From positions 406,403 through 470,402 of the forward strand of contig NMRA01000321.1 in assembly GCA_002633005.1 (NCBI GenBank): 64,000 nucleotides of DNA. Direction: 5' to 3'. The notes below the pieces were generated by a model that did no database searches, had not been told where the DNA came from, and worked only from the letters and a program-made list of their open reading frames with translations. Source of the DNA: Phoronis australis (lineage: Eukaryota; Phoronida; Phoronidae). The position numbers and the translations under genes are program-made. Of this stretch, positions 12,807 through 26,428 are shown in pieces (the stretch's first letter is position 1; every line of letters begins with the position of its first letter).

Positions 12807-12963
12807 AAGGGGCGGATCCAGGATTTTGAATTAGGGAGCCAGGGCAGAGTATTAGCCAGGATATTGCCCGTCAGACATTCGCAGCCCCGAAATACCAAAT
12901 GGAATATGGAAGAATTTTAGGGGTGCATGGCCCCCTTCCCCCACACCCCTAAATCCCCCATTG
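12807..12963. mobile_element. MITE, CAGTGGCGGAT family (degenerate ends)
   Basis: Begins AAGGGGCGGATCCAGG and ends CCTAAATCCCCCATTG, with eroded tips. It is flanked by a perfect 5-bp direct repeat AGTAT (12802-12806 and 12964-12968), which defines the insertion. Confidence 0.8.
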
Positions 12964-12969
12964 AGTATA

Positions 12970-14577
12970 GCAAATATTCACAATTTGCAGTCGAAGATTG
13001 ACAATAACAAAAAATCCCACGTTCCAAGTTTCTTCACAGGAATTTGCTCATCAATACGACTGGAAGTTCTACTTAAAGTAACCTAGTTACCTCGATTACA
13101 CAAAATGCACAAGAACAACAGCTTCCTGTGATGAAAAGTGCACCACCATTGGCACCAGGCCTGTGTCATGAACCACGATGACTAAGGCAGATGCAGTGGG
13201 TTAGATGTACTTTATTGAACGGCACAAATAAATTAAAATAATAATAATGCACAGTGCATACATTCAATTACCAACTCCATGTATATGCAAGAAGAAACTA
13301 AATCATTGGTTTCTTTTTGCAGTGAAATATTTGGACATTTAACAACCCGTTTTCTCCAAAATATTTCGAATTTTCCAAGATATTGGTTGCCTAACTTATA
13401 AGACCACCAACAGTAGACTTAAGCGTCAGTTTCCTGTGATGGTTATATCAACAGAGCTAAACAAATTCGTTAAAAACACTCAACAAACTGACTTAAAAAC
13501 TAACACACAAGCACATTGTGTAGATGACAAGAGCACCTTTACAAAAGATTATGTTTGCTCAATCACTCTGTATGATTTTTTTCAATTTTCAAGTTTTTGA
13601 GTGTTGACATTAAGCCATCCTTCCTGAAATGTTATTCTTAACAAAAATAGCACCAATGCACAAATCATTTACCTCTGAAAACTTTCATAACGACCTGGCC
13701 AGAGATGTCCTAGACATATGAAAGTTTTGGAAACAACAGATTGACTGGCCAGCCCTACAACCACCACAACAGCCACCTATACAAATTAGGATGCACCACA
13801 ACAGTCAAATGGGATACAAGCTCCATCTAAACACGATATCAAGTACTTCACTGAAAGATCACTACTTGTCCATGGTCTAAACTTCTATAATGCCTATGGA
13901 TGACCAATGCTAAATATTAAGTACATCCAATTTCAGACTCTTAAAGCACATAACGAATATTTTTACAGTGCTCACAGATTTGCTTTCCCTTTCTACAAAG
14001 AACACCAAAGCCAAGTGTGAAAATAAAAGTTTTAATGTGTAGTCGCCACTTGGGGGTTTCAGAAACTCCAATGAATTTCTATAACGTAATATTTCAAATG
14101 CTTGACAAAATGGCAAAAGTATTATGTTTTTTCTTTATTTTAGTTTTCTTAATACTTTAAAGGCATTGACAAAAGTAGGGAGTACAAGAAAATGCACACG
14201 ATCAAAGAAAACTGCAGCTTCAATTGCATAACAGTGTAGCCTAGGTGAATTCTCTTACTTTTCAAAAACCGCATTATTTCGAAGTGTGCAGATGGCTGGG
14301 TCTAAATACGCACCACTCTGTATGCTACACTGCACTCGAGCTAACACTTGATCTTATAGAGATCGACCGCTTGGACGGAAAAAAGCGGGAATCTGTCAGC
14401 TCTACAGAATTTATTGTTCAATCAACTTAAGTGCAGATCACAGTTTTTCAGATACACCACACAGAGTCCTTACATAGATTCATTTGAACTCGACAAGTGT
14501 GTAATTTACATGAAGAAATGCTTTTTAAAGCTTTTTAAAAATGTCAGATAATCTTCAATGAAGGAATAATTCATGAG
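12970..14577. other. intergenic, downstream of TNIP copy A
   Basis: AT-rich DNA with no recognised gene or repeat. A minus-strand AATAAA occurs at about 13208-13213 and another near 14130; these could serve longer 3' UTR forms of TNIP copy A, but that is speculation. Confidence 0.45.
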
Positions 14578-14583
14578 TTTATT
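14578..14583 (-). terminator. polyadenylation signal of TNIP copy A
   Basis: AATAAA on the minus strand, about 100 bases beyond the TAA stop of copy A at 14679. Position and orientation fit a short 3' UTR. Confidence 0.55.
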
Positions 14584-14678
14584 AATATGTAAAGAGTGAT
14601 TTTACAAGGGTGTGTCTGCATGTAGGTCTGCGAGAGTGTGATGTTTCTGAAAAACTGTGATCTGCACTTGAACCAAGG

Positions 14679-17600
14679 TTAGTCGCAACATATGTCAACA
14701 TGTGTCATGAATTCGTGATCTTTATCAGCGGAGTACGTGCGCCCACAGCGGGGACACTCTAGATTTTCATCCGACACATGTTTGGACAAGGCTTTTTTGG
14801 TTTTCTCCGTCTTGGGAGGGGTTGGCATGTTGAATCCATCGATTTCGTCAAAACCGACATCATCTTCATAGTTTCGTTCAACACCATCAATGACAAGGTC
14901 ATCAGCAAATGCGTCCGCAACATCTCTGCCTCCACGAGCGACGAGTTGGTTATCATACTGCAAGGAATATCAACAGAGGTTTTGAGACCTGAATCATAAT
15001 ATCACTTGCGTATATACAAATGTTACAGTACCGTAACTTGTGAATCCATGTTTAAAACCAAATGCAGTACACACAAGAATTACTGAAACGAAATGAACTA
15101 GGAATTCCCAACCATGACAGCTGAGCGCAAGCAGAATTCCTGTCATGAGGGGCCAGTGGAAAGGGAATACAACATCCCAGTAGCTAGAATGACCAATTCA
15201 TGTTGAGTTATTACCTGCCATGACAGCAAAAAGGTATTTTTTCTGATTACTGTAACTAGTACTGTAACTAAGACATTAAACTCCAGCTGAAAGTTTGAAT
15301 AAATCAGGTTTGCAAGGGTTAAATTAGCATGAAAAACAATCAATTAACTTCACTGTCTACGGCTTTCCTATTAGAATAATGCTACCCAATATCTTGACGA
15401 TTTTGAAAAATCTAGTAGGCCCAACATCTGACATCTGCTTACATCAAATCAGAAAAATCTACACTTTATGGACCATCAAGCACGGCATGCAAACACCGAT
15501 CAGATTTTCGACTTTTACCTAAGAATGAGCTAACAGCCTTTTGACATCTTCTCTCTCATTAAAATTACCACCAGATGTCACCAGTTGTGTCATTAAATGT
15601 TATTTTTACTTAGTCATGTTGGAGAGTTAGACAGGGAAATGTGCAAGGGCATGTCAGATATGTAGCATTTAAAAGACTACTGACAGCGTACAATTGCATC
15701 CAAACAAAATGTTAATTGAAGTTTAAAAATGGCACACTGCCCCGATACAAGTGGGTGGTTGAACGAATATATAAATTCGTACTCACTCCATGCTGATAAT
15801 ACTCTTGTTGGTATCGATTGAGAGACTCCTGTCTCCGTTCATAATAGGGACGGCGATCTTGTTGAACATAGGCAAGTCGGTCCTTAAGGTATTTATTCTC
15901 ATTCTCAAGTGCAGCGATCCTTTCATGGGCCTTCTCACGGTCTTGTCTTTCAAGCTCGAAATCGTCTGTGCAGCTCTGAATTTGTGCCTTGAGAAACTCT
16001 ATAAAAAGATCCACAAAATAAAGCACCAATTTAAATACGTAATTTCTAGTTTACCCAAGGTCAGAACGCATTGATTAATAAAATCAACAACAAAAGCTGT
16101 TGCTTTTGGCATGTAGTTACCTTCAAGTTGCCAATAAATCCAAATATGACCTTCAAATGTGAATCAGCCAGGTATTCAGCAAAAGAACTCTACCAACTGA
16201 AATTTAAAATCAGACTCAGTTCCTGCTCAAGTTAAGAACAGCTAAAACAACAATGGCACCTCTTTGACTCACCGATATGTTCCTTGTCCTCGGGCCGGCT
16301 CTCTCCGCCCCCACCAGCCTCCAGTAGAGTCTGCAGGCGCCTTTTCTCATCCTCCTCCTGTTTCAGCGCCATCTCTAGGGCTTTATTCTCACTGAGCACC
16401 TGCAAGATTAGCATGCACAAAGGTTAACCCATATTCTAACACCAATCGCTGTATATATGTCTTAATCCAAACATAAATCCCCCATACAATTTCCCCCCAT
16501 GCAAGGTACTGAGCAACACATGCTTTCCAGCTGTTACACAAGGTACCTCTGGTAGCCTAGGACTTATGAAAATTACGCCAGAAAAGCATAGTTGATTCTT
16601 CTCTGTGATTTTTCTGAAAATCAAGTTGACAGTGCTGCAGTAAATTTCTTAGATGGTCAGTTCTTCAAAAAGGAAATGCAGCCAAGATGAAAATAATGTG
16701 CTGCTTGTTTCTTTACTCAATGCTCGGCAAATCACGACATTCAAACGTACCACCCACCTTTTTGACAGTACATGTTTTATGCTATCAATCAACTCAATGC
16801 ACCTTTTACAATTCCAGTTGACACTTTTAGAGTTGGGAACTTTTGCAATAGCTATCGAAGAGCTTTGATACCTATGTGGTACACACAGTTAAAGTATAGC
16901 ACAGGTACGTTACTGAATCAAATACTCAAAAAGCTTATAATGATCAGGTCAGTGCTAAATCCATGCATGGACTTCACTAGACCTCAATATGGAACAACCT
17001 CAATGCAGGTACACCAGTCAATACAAGAGTGGATCCAGAACATCTCTAGGGGGGTTCAATTGCTACAATGTTGCAACACGATGCGCCACCCACGTTTGTA
17101 CATTGACAGATCCCATTTGGTCAGGATCCCGGCTAAGTGCCAACACACACACCCAACTTCCCAATGCAAAGCATCCTTCTGAGGACTCAGTACACATGCA
17201 CCCATGGATAAAATAAGATAACACCATACCCTTTCCTTCTCCTCCCGCTCTTCTTCAATTCTTTGTTTGGCTTGCAGGAGCAACTTGTCAAATTGTCTCT
17301 GGTGCTCTTCTGAAGGGACTATAACAGAAAATTCAACACAAATTAAAAACAGTTAAAGGCTTCACAGTCTGTGCTTCCCCGCAAAGCCAGAGGAACACAA
17401 AACAAGCAAGGACGTATCATTTCTACAGGCTACTGTCTTGGCTCAGGACATGTTTGTAAACAAAGGTGCCATAAAATCTCTACAATGCTGAACACATATG
17501 GGTGGATAAAGGAATTTTTATTTCACATTTTAACAAAATATGCAAGCACAGAGTTACAGCTTATCATGATGACGTTCGGCATTGATGTCTTTGTAAGTCG

Positions 17601-20600
17601 ACTTTGTCAAAAAGGCAATCTTGGCAATTATTGCTTCGGAAATTGCAGTGACTTTCACCAGCAGATTTGACCTTGTCACAATAAAGAGTTTGGAATTTGC
17701 CGTTGTCACAAGTTTGGCTTTTCAGACAGTGGCTGATCTTGGATTCCATGAGGCGGAACCACAATTTTTAAGAAAAACTCCTGAAAGCATTTGTCAGGCA
17801 TTAGTTCTAAATACAATTTACCAAGTTTGAACACATAAGAGATGTCGCTAATTCACCAAAAACTACATGTTGGATGCTTCAGTATTATAACTGCAAGGCT
17901 GTGCACAAACATGTTCATGAATTTTTTAATTACCAGTGAGTTTGAATATTCTGTTGTGGAGAACATAGACTCAATAAGATCACAGAGTAGTTGACAGTAA
18001 ACAACAAAACTTCTGAAGCTAATTACAATTGTATAGTGCCCCTTGTTCACAATCAGTGGCTTCACTTCAAAGAGACCGTATGTCAGGTAAAGAAAACATC
18101 ATTCATCTCGATGTTATGGGGCCTACCTGGTCTTGTGTCCTTAACACGCGATTCCAGTTCAACAATTCTATCATTCAACCTCAAGATTTTGGTCTCCTGT
18201 TCTTCATTATAAGTCTGCCATCTGGTGTTCATCAGAAGAATTTCGTTATATTTTAGTCGTAGCTGTTCATTCTCCACTAGGTGCTGCAATGTACACACAT
18301 ATAGATCTCACAAAAACTGCAAAAACATTTCTTTTATTGAACATGGTATCCACATATTGTATTCTAAATTAGTGAAATATATTTTACCACATGCCGTACA
18401 CGCATCATCATTGTGAATCACAGAGTTTTGAGTTGTGTTCACATGAGACCAACCCTATCCCGGCAAATAATAACAGCTGTTCTTGACCAGTACTCTTTTT
18501 AATGTTTAGTGCCAGTTGGAGACACCTTAACATATTTATGATCCAGAACAAACAAAAACATGGTAGTAGTACCCTTCTGAACATTGCTATTTACAGCATT
18601 GACTCTTCACTCAATATTAATCCCGGTGAGAAAAATACAAATGTGGTATCTGTAATGACTCGATCGCTTCAGTATGTTCTAAGACTAGTGTGACCTCTGA
18701 GAATTTTTAATTTAAATAATCACGAAATACTCATGAGCAAACAAAAAATAAGTAGCCTCTAGTTCATCAGGTGAACACACATTCTTATTTTCTGAGATTT
18801 ATGAACAACAGGATAGCCTGTAAAATTGTATGAGCTTGCAGGTATTCAAATCAGTGCATTCTTCAATGACTAATGATTCAACAATGAGTTGGCACACTTG
18901 TCAAGGATTAAAATCTATGTTATAAGCCTAAGGCCCAGGCATGTCATGTGAAAACTCCCATGTTTAAACTTGGCTTAGTGCCCACCCTCAATTTAAACAA
19001 TGAGACTTCCTTCCAAGTGCCAATGACTAAGTGAATGCCCATTTCCTACTTAGAAGTTCAGTACTCAATTGATACATAACTAATTTTCAGTTTCAGCTAA
19101 CACCTTTTTTGTATTTGGTGAAGAACTAGGAAATACTAACTTTGTGAAATCATTGGCTAATTAATGTTCATTCTAAGATTACCATGCTGGTTTTACATAA
19201 ATGCTGAAGGGAATACATGACCAGATCTGATCGGCTAAACGCCCATGCCAGACTTCTCAAACATTTCATTTTTAAATGTCCAAATTGGCAGGATGAATGC
19301 CCACCGCGATACTTTCAATTCCTAAACTTAAGTGCACTGGATATTAACCAGTACTTATGCAAAAATCTAATGTTAAGGGAACGAGTAGAGAATTCTACTA
19401 TTCGAACCTGATACGGTAATGTTTGGTTTTCACAACAAAGATCTAATCTACTATGACAGAAGAGGGAACCGCATGATCAAGACTGCAAATAGATTTCAAG
19501 AGTCATGGGTACACAACTCAGTAGGCCAATTACATCAACCAAAATATCGGAAACAACTAAAATTCCTGCTCGGCAAATGTCAGACAGTTTAAAATATTCT
19601 GAGTCATAGTGGGTCAATGTTCTGGAAAATCCCAGTTGCAGCATGTGATTCAAATTAGAAGACACATTAATCTATTTTAGCACCTGGCTATTTATGGACT
19701 ATGCATATTTTGGCTTGGATGTACATTGCATTTCCTAACTCAGCTAATGCTAAGGCATAGTGCCTTCAAAAATAAAACAAGAAGTTCAAACCAGTGAGAA
19801 TACTGCCTAATTGCTCTCATTTACAGGAATTCACAACCACCAAGCCTGATACCAAGACCACCAAGCGACAAGGTCATGTTCATGATACACACTCATAACC
19901 TACTCACAGGCTTTTGCTTTCACTGCCACAATCCTACAGCTTTCAAAATGGGTTGAAAAGTACAGCCCACTACCAGTAATGCTAACTCAGTGAAGATCTG
20001 CATGCAGTCTGTTATTGATTGACTGCCTTACCAGTATACTACAAACATGTTCAACTTATGTGTTACTGGTACAGGCTGCTCTACATAATTTATCAAGACT
20101 TGACTCAGTTTTCAACAGAACAACATGGAAAGCTGAATGCGCTGCAGAGCATCACTGCAAACTCTATTTATCAGCAATCTGCTTCCAAAAAGTAGTCCTA
20201 TCTTGCTTTTTATGTAAAAACAATCTTTAGGACAGGACCTATTTTGAGAGAGGGAAATAATTTGCAAATTAGCTCCCCTGCAAATGTGCATGCTTACAGT
20301 AAACATGCAACCCAGGTATCTGAGCCTATAAGTACATGTTAGCACAAATTATTTTGCACCTATGCATTGACTGGTGAGGCCCAGTGTTTGCCTGTGACCC
20401 ACTAACACAATGATGTAACCTGTTTACATAACTGAAGTGGGTTCATAATTTACCCATGCCCAGATCAGCTGAAGGTCACCCTGACACATGGAAAAACCCA
20501 ACCACTATCATGTGTCAACACCCTGATTTGGTAAAGAGAAAAATTGTGTTGTAAACAGAGAATCCTAAAGGAGTTTCAAGGTTATGACATGGCAAAAACC

Positions 20601-23600
20601 CATGAGACAAGTGTAAGATTCGTTTTCTCCCATGAACTGTAAAAACGATCTTTTATGCTGAAAAATTCCACATGTCTAAAACTTTCAACCACAAGACACA
20701 ACTTTTGTAAAAACACGATGGCGCAATGTAAAGAAATTCAGCCACTTTTTGTCAAGAGGTTTACTTTAAGCTTAACAATTGCAAATTGCATTCAGCTTTC
20801 GTAGCAAATATTCAAGTTAGAACGGAATAAATAGTCTTTGAAGTTGTAACATTAAAACTTAAAAAAAAATTATTAATAAGTCAGCAAGGCTTCCCGGCGC
20901 GTGAGCACTGAATTGACCTTGAGACAGCACAGCTGGACAGTCTCTTGAGTTGGGGCTTGTCTCCATTTGAATGGAATACGTCACCGAATATGGGTCCGTT
21001 TAAGAAGTTGTTTGCATGTCCTTCCGACTGGGAGTACATACAGTTGCAACGCCCGATTTGTCAATAATAACTTTGTCACCTTCTGGTTGTTTTTAGTGTT
21101 TTGCAAACGATAAAATGTAAGGCGTATGGAATTCTACTTTGCACTACTTTGTGATTTGCGTAAAATCAAAAAATTACGTACACGGTGTTACTAACCAGTC
21201 GTGTCATAACACAATCCAGGTCATGTGAGAAAGAAATTTTTCTCACATATTTCAATTCACAAATGACCCTCTGCAACATATTTCAAATAATTTTCTAATA
21301 ATTACAAAGGTAAAAAGGTGTTTGGAGCCAACTTCATAAGATGTATTAAAAATCTCGTCCTGGCCACAAGGTATTAGACTGAATCTCACCGTGGCCGGCC
21401 AAAAGGTATTATAGACTAAATGAAGGTTACAAGGATTTTAATTTGTCTCAAAATTTAAAACAGTTGTAAACAATTATATTTAATACACTCTTCATAGCAC
21501 ATCCTTATTCTTTGGAGCTTCCCTGATGGCGACACCATTTCGGTGATCACAACTGTCCTACCATAAGTAACTTGAATATTCTACATCAAAAACCACATCT
21601 GTTCATTTCACTCCCTACTACACGCATCACCAGAGTCCCATGCTTACTACTTTCTGTTGTGACGTATGTCAAACATTTATGTTCACTGCATCATTACATT
21701 GAAGCACTGGGGGATATGGTAGTTCAAAAACAGTTTCTTAATATTTCTTGCAAGCACTTTGTGGTGATGTGCAGACATGTGGGATATTGTTCCATTTTTT
21801 CATGGCGCTTCATGTTCTACAGGGCACACCATCGAAATTGAAAAGCACTGGGTTGACACACTATTGATGCTCGCACACAGAATTATGCGAGTCAAACTAT
21901 CATACTTACAAAATACTTGATCATATATTCTAGACATATAGCTTTGTGCAAAAGTGGAATTTATAGCATAAAAAAACAACTGAGAATGGGCACTATGGTT
22001 TGACCTTGGGAAGGATATCAGGACATAATAACAAACAATTAACCCGATCGATCGACCAGAAATTTCCAGAAAAAGGAAAAGTGAAAATGACTGGAGTGTT
22101 TGAACTCAGAGCAGAGCAAATGGCAGCTAAATACACACTGTCTCAAATACAAAATTGGGGTTGTAATCATGTGCCAATTTAAAAATAACTGAGCCAGTCG
22201 TTATTGAATCTCACCTGATTTTGGTCTTCTTGCGGTGCTTTTCGTCCGGCTTTTTGTTTGTGTTCTTCAAGCCTCCGAGCCAAGTCTCGGCACTGCTCTG
22301 ACATCATTCGAAGCTGTTGCTCTAAGCTTTCTCTTTCCTCATTTAGAGACTGACACAGGCTCTCCAGGCCTACTGAACTTGTTTGGTTCAGAAGATTAAC
22401 TTGAGACTTGAGTTCCATAATGACTGAATCTTTCTCATTATTGCTGCTGAGCATTGCTTTGCGGAGGCTCTCTAACTCTGATGTTGCTTCTCTCAGACTC
22501 GTTTCATGTTTTTGAATGGCTTGTCGAAGTTGAGCATTTTCCTATAAAGTCATACAAAAAGGCCAACATAATAAACATGAAGAAGCAAAATTGAACATTT
22601 TGTACATTGGAATGACACTGACCTGAACAACAATTGGCCCTTCCTACGTGTAAATGATAAACGTCAGAAGAGTGTGGCTGGTACCAGTGCATGTGCAAGA
22701 TAACAATCATCATTTACAACTTCAGAAACAATTAAATTTGGAGATGTTTAACCTATTATCGGACTACTTTATGATATCTACTACTCACTTGATAGTTTTT
22801 CAAACCATGAGACCACCGTTCAAGGTCGAGTTTTGTTTACCCCCACTACTTAAACGCAGTTTCATTTTTTCTCATCCAACTGTTGGTAGCTGTTTGCCGT
22901 GCACTCAAATTGTTTCACTCTTAAATGCAATGCACTAGTTAAAGCTATGAATTTCACTGAGCATTGAGTCAAATAAAATGACAAGAATGTGATCCGATTC
23001 ACACCATACCAACCTAACCACTTAATTACGCATAATTTGGCATCCTCCTACAGTAACATTCCCGCAATTTTTGGTTCATGAAATCATTTTACAAATTGAG
23101 TTCTATTGACATTTGACAAATGACCTATGAGTACCTTTTTGACAGTACCTTGACTAAAAAAAACAATAAACCCCTTTCATGGACAAGTGTTTAAGAGAAA
23201 TCACAATTGATAAGTTTCTAAAGTTGAAATCTCAGAGCTCTATAATTTCAATTAACTGTACTTGAAATTGTACATCAATAACACATGAAAAAATGTGGGC
23301 AAAAAAAATGACACATGTGTTTTTGTCATATAGTGGGCAGTTTATGGGTCATGAATGGTCAACATAAACAAAATCAGCTGATTCATTCATGGGACAATCT
23401 GACCTTTGATCAAAGGTTTTATTTCATCAGCTGATGATCAAAAGCCACCATTAATCACAGCCTTAAGAAGGCGTTGCTCAAACAGTACCATCAAAGTTCA
23501 ATGGTTAATTTTCAGCTCTGCAGATGACGAAATTATTTTTGATTACCTACACTTCTGCTCAAAAAGTACCAAAAGAGAAAGTGACGGTGTCTTTCTTTTT

Positions 23601-24626
23601 GAACAAATTACATGTCTATCTCCAGTGATTGATGACCTTCAATGGTATGGTAAGATTTAACAATAAGGAGTGCCATGAAAGTATTGACTTAGACTGACTC
23701 ACTGAATTTGAAAGAATCACAACAACATATTTTGTTAACTATTTAACCTGCGCTGTATTAACATACAAACATATATTTAATGGCATGCTTGACCAATGAC
23801 TTAGTTCTCAAAAACAACAAATTGTCAGATCTGTTGCCAGATTGGGCATAAACATATGAGTTTAGAATAGGCTAATTACATCTTCAATCAAACCAGTTGA
23901 ATGATCTTTTGGATTTTACCTTCTGATGCAAAACTTTAATGTTAATCCTGTACTAGCATGTAAGATGTTTTTAGAACCTCACATGAATCTATGCAGTACT
24001 TTTAAAATGGAATTAAAATCAGAAAATAAAAGTTCTGTCGATTGACAAATTCTTCATGTCAATTTTCATATTACAAGAAAAGTACACATCTGATAACATT
24101 CAGAGATTTTTTGGAAATGAGCAACTTACCTGTCTTAACTTGGCTACATCATCAGGGTTCACTTCAGCATGGTTCAATTTTTCTTGTAATCTACAGATTT
24201 CACTAGCCAATTCATCACAGTTTTCTTTATTCATAGAAGGATAGAAGATTTCATCTTCCTCAAGAGTCAAGGAAGTTGAAGATCCAACTTGGCGCAGTCT
24301 GTTTTGAAGTACTTTAATGATCGTATCTTTATCTTTATTTTTTTTCTTTAAGTCTTCTTTTTCTTTCACGTTATCCCGCAACAAAGTTGATATGGTTTGG
24401 ACGCCTTTTAAACGAGTCCTTAAGATTTCATTTTCTTTCAACAAATGTTCTTTCTGCATCTGTAGTGCAGCACAGTTTTCCACTCCAGAATCCCCACTAG
24501 ACTCTGTTGTCAAGGACGACACATCTGTCCTGGGCCTGACAGGTAACCCTTCATCTTTAACGACAGTTCTGTTCACAGACATGCTTGGTTTCTTTTCTTT
24601 TAATCGCTCCATTTTGCAAAGAAATG
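14679..24626 (-). CDS. TNFAIP3-interacting protein (TNIP/ABIN family), copy A, 557 aa
   Basis: ABIN-type adaptor. In vertebrates these bind A20 and polyubiquitin and damp NF-kappaB signalling in the cytosol. Coding exons, minus strand: 24130-24612, 22215-22541, 18127-18283, 17230-17318, 16273-16399, 15787-15998, 14679-14957. All have GT-AG borders and in-frame phases. The ATG at 24612 has a good context (AAAATGG); a splice acceptor at 24627-24628 puts it in exon 2 of the mRNA. Residues 1-161: low complexity, then a coiled coil (LKGVQTISTLLRDN). Residues 162-270: coiled coil with SEQCRDLARRLEE, as in TNIP2. Residues 271-352: ABIN homology (NTRWQTYNEEQ) and FDKLLLQAKQRIEEE, as in TNIP1. Residues 395-465: UBAN (DDFELERQDREKAHERIAAL). 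Last 27 residues: C-x2-C-x14-H-x3-C zinc finger, as in TNIP2. Paralogous to copy B. Which vertebrate TNIP is closest cannot be settled by eye. Confidence 0.93.
20555..21187. repeat. long dispersed repeat, copy 1 (intron 2 of TNIP copy A)
   Basis: About 630 bp, collinear with 62795-63475. Shared blocks include CGTGAGCACTGAATTGACCT, GGGTCCGTTTAAGAAGTT, CTAAAACTTTCAACCACA and TCTACTTTGCACTACTTTGT. In copy A it lies within intron 2; the other copy lies 4.6 kb upstream of TNIP copy B, so it is not a simple part of the gene duplication. No inverted termini seen. Confidence 0.8.
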
Positions 24627-25033
24627 CTGAAAATACAATTGACAGACATTCTTAAAAATTTGTATCAAAGAGTGTAAAATTATCTATACACATGGCATTC
24701 TAACGTTAAACCTCATGAAGAGAACTCAGATCATGTATAAATTTAATCAGCAATTGTAATTTTTCGATATAGTGAATAGGAATTCGAGAGGATTACCAGT
24801 TTGCGCCGCAGCTTCCTCCAAACTCTTGACTAAAGGGATGACTTGGGGTATAAGATGACCACTAAAACCTCAACAAGCATTGCACCATATCGTTTCTTCA
24901 CCTGTAAATCCCTAGGAGTTTATTCGTGCCCGTGAAGCAACTCTCATAGTCGCTCGTGCTCACACACCTCAATGTCAGTGCAGTGTTCTCAGACTGATTA
25001 AAGCAATGATTCTGCATCGATTAGGCCTACTTA

Positions 25034-25035
25034 CA
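25034..25035 (-). other. candidate donor of a non-coding first exon of TNIP copy A
   Basis: The coding exon of copy A is preceded by an acceptor (24627), so a 5' UTR exon must lie upstream. Minus-strand donors reading GTAAGTAGG at 25034 and CCC|GTAAGTAGC at 25359 are the best local candidates. Neither is proven. Confidence 0.25.
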
Positions 25036-25569
25036 GACTAAAATCTTTTCATTGCTTAATTGTGGAAATGAAAATTTAAAAGAACTATAGCAAAATGAGT
25101 GCACACTTAAGGAAAATGTACAGTTCGTAGAGCAGTTCAAACATTTGTCTGCGTCATAACCTAGAGTATAAAGAGAGAAAACGGGCCCAGAATACGTAGT
25201 CGGAGAACTGCTCTTCTTCGATCTCACGACCTTATTCTGGGACCACGAACGCAAGCACTAGGTGACCGACTTTAATATAGGGCTATGTCGGGCAATGGGG
25301 AATTTGACAAGATATAAAAAGAACGGAAACATTGCAAGGAATACCTTAAAGCTACTTACGGGTAAATTTGAACTGCTGTGTACAACAGGCGGTGACTTGA
25401 GTAAACAAACTAGACAAAGAGCAAAGACCTATTTTTTAACCGAGGGAATTTCCAAGTGCAGATTTTGTAAGTGCGTAATCATTCGGAAAGTCTCGAATAA
25501 TCCCGTTCCCGCGTGGTCACAGATACTTATCTTTGGCGTGGTTTTGCTGCTGTGCGTGAACTCGGAATC

Positions 25570-25730
25570 TTGCGTCTTCAAGTGCAAACTTGAAATCAAA
25601 ACTCATATATTATGTATTCGAGCACAGGTCTGATAACCACTTATCTTGAGTTCGCATAAAACTGAGCAGAGAAATTGCCCAAAATAATTTCGAGTTCGTT
25701 TCGAGTTCAAAGATTAGAGTCTGGGCCTAG
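25570..25730. repeat. dispersed repeat, copy 2 (upstream of TNIP copy A)
   Basis: Diverged copy of the block at 5240-5425, in the same orientation, from TCTTCAAGTGCAAACTTGAA to AAGATTAGAGTCTGGGCC. It lies about 950 bp upstream of the first coding exon of TNIP copy A. Confidence 0.75.
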
Positions 25731-25739
25731 TTGGCCTCG

Positions 25740-26423
25740 CTAACGCAGCAATTGTTTCCACACATTTTAGAACAGATTCCCGGGGTGTCCAGCCTTTTTG
25801 ATGTCCGACAGCGGGAATGGGCGGTGTTCCGTCAAGTTGCGTTAAACACACGGACCGAGTAATTCCAGTAAAGTTACGTGACCTTACCCGTTTTCCCCCC
25901 TTGTTATGAATTAAACTGCGAATTACAGTCCAGGCGAAATGTATTTCTCTCTCAAAGTCAGTCAATCGACTCGATTGTGGTCAAGTTCTAATTTACATGC
26001 GAAGTTGTATTATGAGTTATATATATATGTTTTAGGGTTTCGGAAAAGCCGCAGGTCACTAACATGGTCGTGACGACCCACACGTAAATGTGAACAATTA
26101 ATTGTACTTGTCGTAAACAACTACATTGCTTTGTGACCCCAGCGGCCGGTCATGACAGTTTGCGGCGTTCTTTACGAGTCAATGTAACCCGGGATGCCAG
26201 AAGGCGATTAATATACATGTATGCCAATTGTTTTCATTATTGATTCCAGTCAAGCTGTTGTTCGGTCGGGCTAGTTGATCAGGCATGTATCATGATCTGC
26301 ATGTACTTATTTTACTTAATTCATTCCCACTATGGAAGTCCGACAAAAGGCGGTTTAAGCACCAAACCCAAAACCTATGCCAAGTGCGCATAGAGGGCTA
26401 GAGTTCAAGGTCTGTGCCTTTGT
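25740..26423. other. intergenic, nothing recognised
   Basis: Non-coding DNA between the dispersed repeat and the next MITE. No domain-bearing frame, tRNA or repeat pair was noticed. Confidence 0.45.
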
Positions 26424-26428
26424 AATCA

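Noticed and set aside
16772-17182. 136-codon plus-strand frame between TNIP A exons 4 and 5
   Set aside because: Lies in intron 4 on the antisense strand, with no homologue in copy B.
25262-25633. 123-codon plus-strand open frame upstream of TNIP A
   Set aside because: Runs into the dispersed repeat at 25570 and has no domain or splice signal.
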